From positions 1 through 8,091 of the forward strand of contig CAJOQN010000031.1 of assembly GCA_905236535.1 (NCBI GenBank): a stretch of 8,091 nt of DNA, given 5' to 3'. This DNA is from an uncultured Bacilli bacterium. Lineage in GTDB: Bacteria; Bacillota_I; Bacilli_A; RFN20; CAG-826. This document shows, piece after piece, positions 6,603-8,091 of the stretch; position 1 is the first letter of the stretch; each line of letters begins with the position of its first letter. The position numbers were made by a program, and so were the translations under genes. The notes under the pieces are model-generated. The model searched no databases and was not told where the DNA came from. It saw only the letters and a list, made by a program, of their open reading frames with translations.

Positions 6603-6608
6603 TCCTTT
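6603..6608 (-). promoter_or_regulatory. Shine-Dalgarno of the 99-residue gene
   Basis: AAAGGA on the minus strand, seven bases before ATG 6595. It supports this frame over the overlapping minus frame at 6286-6522 and the plus frame at 6347-6535. No convincing -35/-10 pair could be picked upstream; TAAGAT or TATAAA at about 6615-6625 are weak -10 candidates. Confidence 0.65.
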
Positions 6609-6659
6609 AATGCTTTTATATCTTATCTAATTTCTCTTTAGAGATGAATAATTCGTGTA

Positions 6660-6685
6660 ATATTTTACCATTTTTGGCAAAATAT
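6660..6685. repeat. Palindrome in divergent intergenic region
   Basis: ATATTTTACCA (6660-6670) and TGGCAAAATAT (6675-6685) form 11-base arms with one mismatch around TTTT. It overlaps the candidate -10 of the downstream plus-strand gene and ends five bases before its ATG. Its position between divergent genes makes it a candidate operator. A terminator role is unlikely because no gene ends here. Confidence 0.5.
6675..6683 (+). promoter_or_regulatory. Candidate extended -10 of acyltransferase-like gene
   Basis: TGGCAAAAT fits TGn plus a 4-of-6 match to TATAAT. The predicted start 7 bases downstream is exactly A6690 of the ATG, so the mRNA would be leaderless. No Shine-Dalgarno precedes this ATG and the -35 region is poor. 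An alternative -10, TAATAT at 6658-6663, would give a leader of about 20 bases, also without a Shine-Dalgarno. Confidence 0.35.
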
Positions 6686-6689
6686 CAAT

Positions 6690-7409
6690 ATGCACGAATA
6701 TTTTATTAATAAAGAAAAGAAACGCAAAAAAATATCATTCAGAATTACCCAATTCTTCGCTAAACTCATTTTATATCATCGTCCCAAATTTATCTTTTTA
6801 GGGGATTCTTTTATTGAGTCGCCATTTGTGCTTTTATCAAATCATGTCGGTTCAAAAGTTGGGCCAAAAATTGATAATTATTTCCCTCATAAACAATATA
6901 TGTGGGGAACATATGAGATGACCGGAAAATTAAAAGATGTCAGAAAATATTTAGTGCATATTTATTATCACCAAAAAAAGAAAGTTCCACTATTCTTCGC
7001 TCAAATTATTGGAACGATTTTTTCGCCTTTTGCCTATATGTATTATCAAGGAATAAGACTTATTCCGACCTATCCTGATTCACGATTTGTCCATTCCATT
7101 AGTTTAAGCCTCGAAGCGATGAATAATGGGAACTCTATCACTATCTATCCAGAAGATTCTTCTGAAGGCTATAAAGATGTCTTAACCAAACTATTTTCAG
7201 GTTTTGTCATCCTTTGTGAAGCCCGAAGAAGAAAAGGAATGGATACCTTGATTTATGTGACCTATTATCAAAAAAAGAAAAATAGATTCATCGTCGATGA
7301 ACCTATCTCATATCAATCTCTTTATGAGGAATATAAAGATGACCGAGATTTAATCGCGGAAAAGATGCGTCTAAAGATGAATGCTTTAAAGGATTATAAA
7401 TATAAATAA
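6690..7409 (+). CDS. PlsC-like acyltransferase-fold protein, degenerate
   Basis: A 239-residue protein resembling the glycerolphosphate/1-acylglycerol-phosphate acyltransferase (PlsC) superfamily, which moves acyl chains to phospholipid precursors at the membrane. Matching landmarks: LLSNHVGSKVGP (48-59) aligns with motif I, GIRLIPTY (121-128) with the substrate-binding motif II and ITIYPEDSSEG (150-160) with the FPEG motif III. The order and spacing fit, but motif I lacks the acidic residue of the catalytic NHxxxxD dyad (Val57 is at that place), and FPEG is YPED. A hydrophobic segment at about 100-118 could bind the membrane; the N-terminus is strongly basic (KKRKK at 10-14). It is probably a divergent relative with changed chemistry or another acyl substrate, not a standard PlsC. 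Start ATG 6690 is the first in frame and has no Shine-Dalgarno. Apparently a single-gene unit, with no good terminator directly after it. Confidence 0.7.
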   Translation: MHEYFINKEKKRKKISFRITQFFAKLILYHRPKFIFLGDSFIESPFVLLSNHVGSKVGPKIDNYFPHKQYMWGTYEMTGKLKDVRKYLVHIYYHQKKKVPLFFAQIIGTIFSPFAYMYYQGIRLIPTYPDSRFVHSISLSLEAMNNGNSITIYPEDSSEGYKDVLTKLFSGFVILCEARRRKGMDTLIYVTYYQKKKNRFIVDEPISYQSLYEEYKDDRDLIAEKMRLKMNALKDYKYK

Positions 7410-7433
7410 ATTTTTTAATAGACTAATAACTTA

Positions 7434-7535
7434 TTAAATGATCTGTTCCAACTCAAAAGAAATATCATCACCACGCGCTAAACCTAATAAAAAATAGACA
7501 TCATAAGAAAACAAAGCCCCTCTAACAATTGCCAC
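7434..7535 (-). CDS. Possible 33-codon small ORF or gene remnant
   Basis: A minus-strand frame, open from a TGA near 7572 to TAA at 7436-7434, has a GTG at 7535 that would give 33 residues ending LLGLARGDDISFELEQII. The composition looks like real protein rather than shadow translation, with a hydrophobic stretch followed by a charged tail. There is no ATG in frame and no Shine-Dalgarno before the GTG. It also overlaps the hairpin at 7511-7566. It could be the 3' remnant of a lost gene, a small protein, or a chance frame in a conserved dispersed element. Not recognised. Confidence 0.22.
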   Translation of the reverse strand: MAIVRGALFSYDVYFLLGLARGDDISFELEQII

Positions 7536-7566
7536 ATAAGGGAAGCATTTGCTAAAGAGGCTTTGT
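7511..7566 (-). terminator. Long imperfect hairpin, probable minus-strand terminator
   Basis: ACAAAGCCCCTCT (7511-7523) pairs with AGAGGCTTTGT (7556-7566) with a two-base bulge. The loop has further pairing between CAATTGC (7526-7532) and GCATTTG (7545-7551). On the minus strand the stem is followed by TTTTCTT, and it lies 66 bases after the stop of the gene at 7632, so it could end that transcript. On the plus strand no T run follows directly. The loop is long for a terminator, so another structured RNA or small repeat element remains possible. Confidence 0.5.
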
Positions 7567-7631
7567 CAATTCATCTTTTTAAGCATGTTAGATATTCTAG
7601 CGAATAATTTAACAATTGCTTTGAAATAATA

Positions 7632-8091
7632 TTAGTGTAATGGTTCGAAGTCATCTGCAACCTTGATAAGATGGAATGGAATGTTATTGCCATTAACATC
7701 ATTGAAGGCGACGATGATACGTTTTTCAGCATTATAGAAGGCGGTATTACGGCGTGGCACTTTTAGAAGTAAGTGATCATATTCTTCGAAGCCGTTTGCT
7801 AATAGTTGAGTAACGTAATCTTCAATATAAGCTTCACGTTCTTCATTACTCGCTAATTCGACATCAATTGCGATCGCGTCTTCTTGATACACATTCGCAT
7901 CATAGATGTAATAGAGTCTAGCGTCTTTGGTCAAGGTGTTTAATGACATATCGATAGCTGGGAAGCCATAATCATCCATCCAAGATGTTGCATATTCATC
8001 GGTGTAATATTCAATATACCAGAAGAGCATATGGACATATTCACCATCGATCGCGGTGGTAATTCTTGAAGATGAAGATTCACCGTCTTGC
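7632..8091 (-). CDS. Unidentified acidic protein, 3' part only
   Basis: The frame stays open to the window edge: 20 further codons precede the ATG at 8030, so that ATG is probably internal and the gene is cut off at its 5' end. At least 152 residues are visible, starting QDGESSSSRITT. The protein is acidic and aromatic-rich, with many Tyr and Asp and no cysteine. Its middle (YIYDANVYQEDAIAIDVELA and the helix-like EEREAYIEDYVTQLLANGF that follows) and the later strand-like segments suggest a compact alpha/beta domain. I do not recognise the family; C-terminal domains of large surface or lipoproteins in Bacilli and Mollicutes-like bacteria can look like this, but that is only a guess. Codon use differs from the neighbours: CGT arginine and C-ending TTC, ATC and ACC are common, which suggests high expression. 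The stop TAA is at 7634-7632. Confidence 0.75.
   Translation of the reverse strand, partial: QDGESSSSRITTAIDGEYVHMLFWYIEYYTDEYATSWMDDYGFPAIDMSLNTLTKDARLYYIYDANVYQEDAIAIDVELASNEEREAYIEDYVTQLLANGFEEYDHLLLKVPRRNTAFYNAEKRIIVAFNDVNGNNIPFHLIKVADDFEPLH

Noticed and set aside
7411..7438. AT-only inverted repeat TTTAATA/TATTAAA after the acyltransferase-like gene as a terminator
   Set aside because: The stem has no G-C pairs, the loop is 11 bases and no T run follows, so termination is implausible.
1..8091. CRISPR array, tRNA/rRNA, transposase, phage or toxin-antitoxin module
   Set aside because: No regularly spaced repeats, no cloverleaf or rRNA-like sequence, and no recognisable transposase, integrase or toxin motif were seen on either strand.

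Overview
The window is AT-rich bacterial DNA with the coding style of a low-GC Firmicute or Mollicutes-like Bacilli lineage: Lys/Asn/Ile-rich proteins and AGA-biased arginine in most genes. TGG is the tryptophan codon at the sites I checked, and TGA closes the first ABC gene one base before the next ATG. The standard bacterial code therefore fits better than the Mycoplasma code. I cannot name the species. I see no tRNA, rRNA, CRISPR array, insertion sequence or phage gene.

Layout, left to right. Positions 1-87 hold two back-to-back hairpin terminators. The minus strand from 2621 down to 86 is a metal-resistance operon: an ArsR/SmtB-type metal sensor followed, with an 8-base overlap, by a P1B-type Zn/Cd/Pb-exporting ATPase. 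The regulator's promoter is a perfect TTGACA-18-TATAAT, and its whole spacer is filled by an SmtB/CzrA-like inverted repeat, so autorepression relieved by metal is the natural reading. Facing away from it, on the plus strand, are two consecutive half-transporter genes (2729-4543 and 4545-6272). Together they should form an asymmetric heterodimeric multidrug-type ABC exporter of the TM287/288, BmrC/BmrD or LmrC/LmrD kind, with one degenerate and one canonical ATP site.

A bidirectional terminator (6277-6304) separates the ABC pair from a convergent gene for a 99-residue hydrophilic protein with two copies of a W-K-x-x-G-K motif. Divergent from that is a 239-residue protein resembling a degenerate PlsC-type acyltransferase. 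The 222-base gap at 7410-7631 holds an imperfect long hairpin and a minus-strand 33-codon frame that reads like protein. The right edge holds the 3' part of an acidic protein whose codon use differs from its neighbours and which runs out of the window.

The main points for a second look are: (i) the metal sensor has an intact SmtB-type alpha-5 zinc site plus a four-cysteine insertion; (ii) three promoter-proximal genes have no Shine-Dalgarno sequence and predicted transcription starts at or within about 3 bases of the start codon, whereas operon-internal genes have good Shine-Dalgarno sequences; (iii) the 7434-7566 element is unexplained. I see no clearly new multi-gene system; most of the window is recognisable transport and metal homeostasis.
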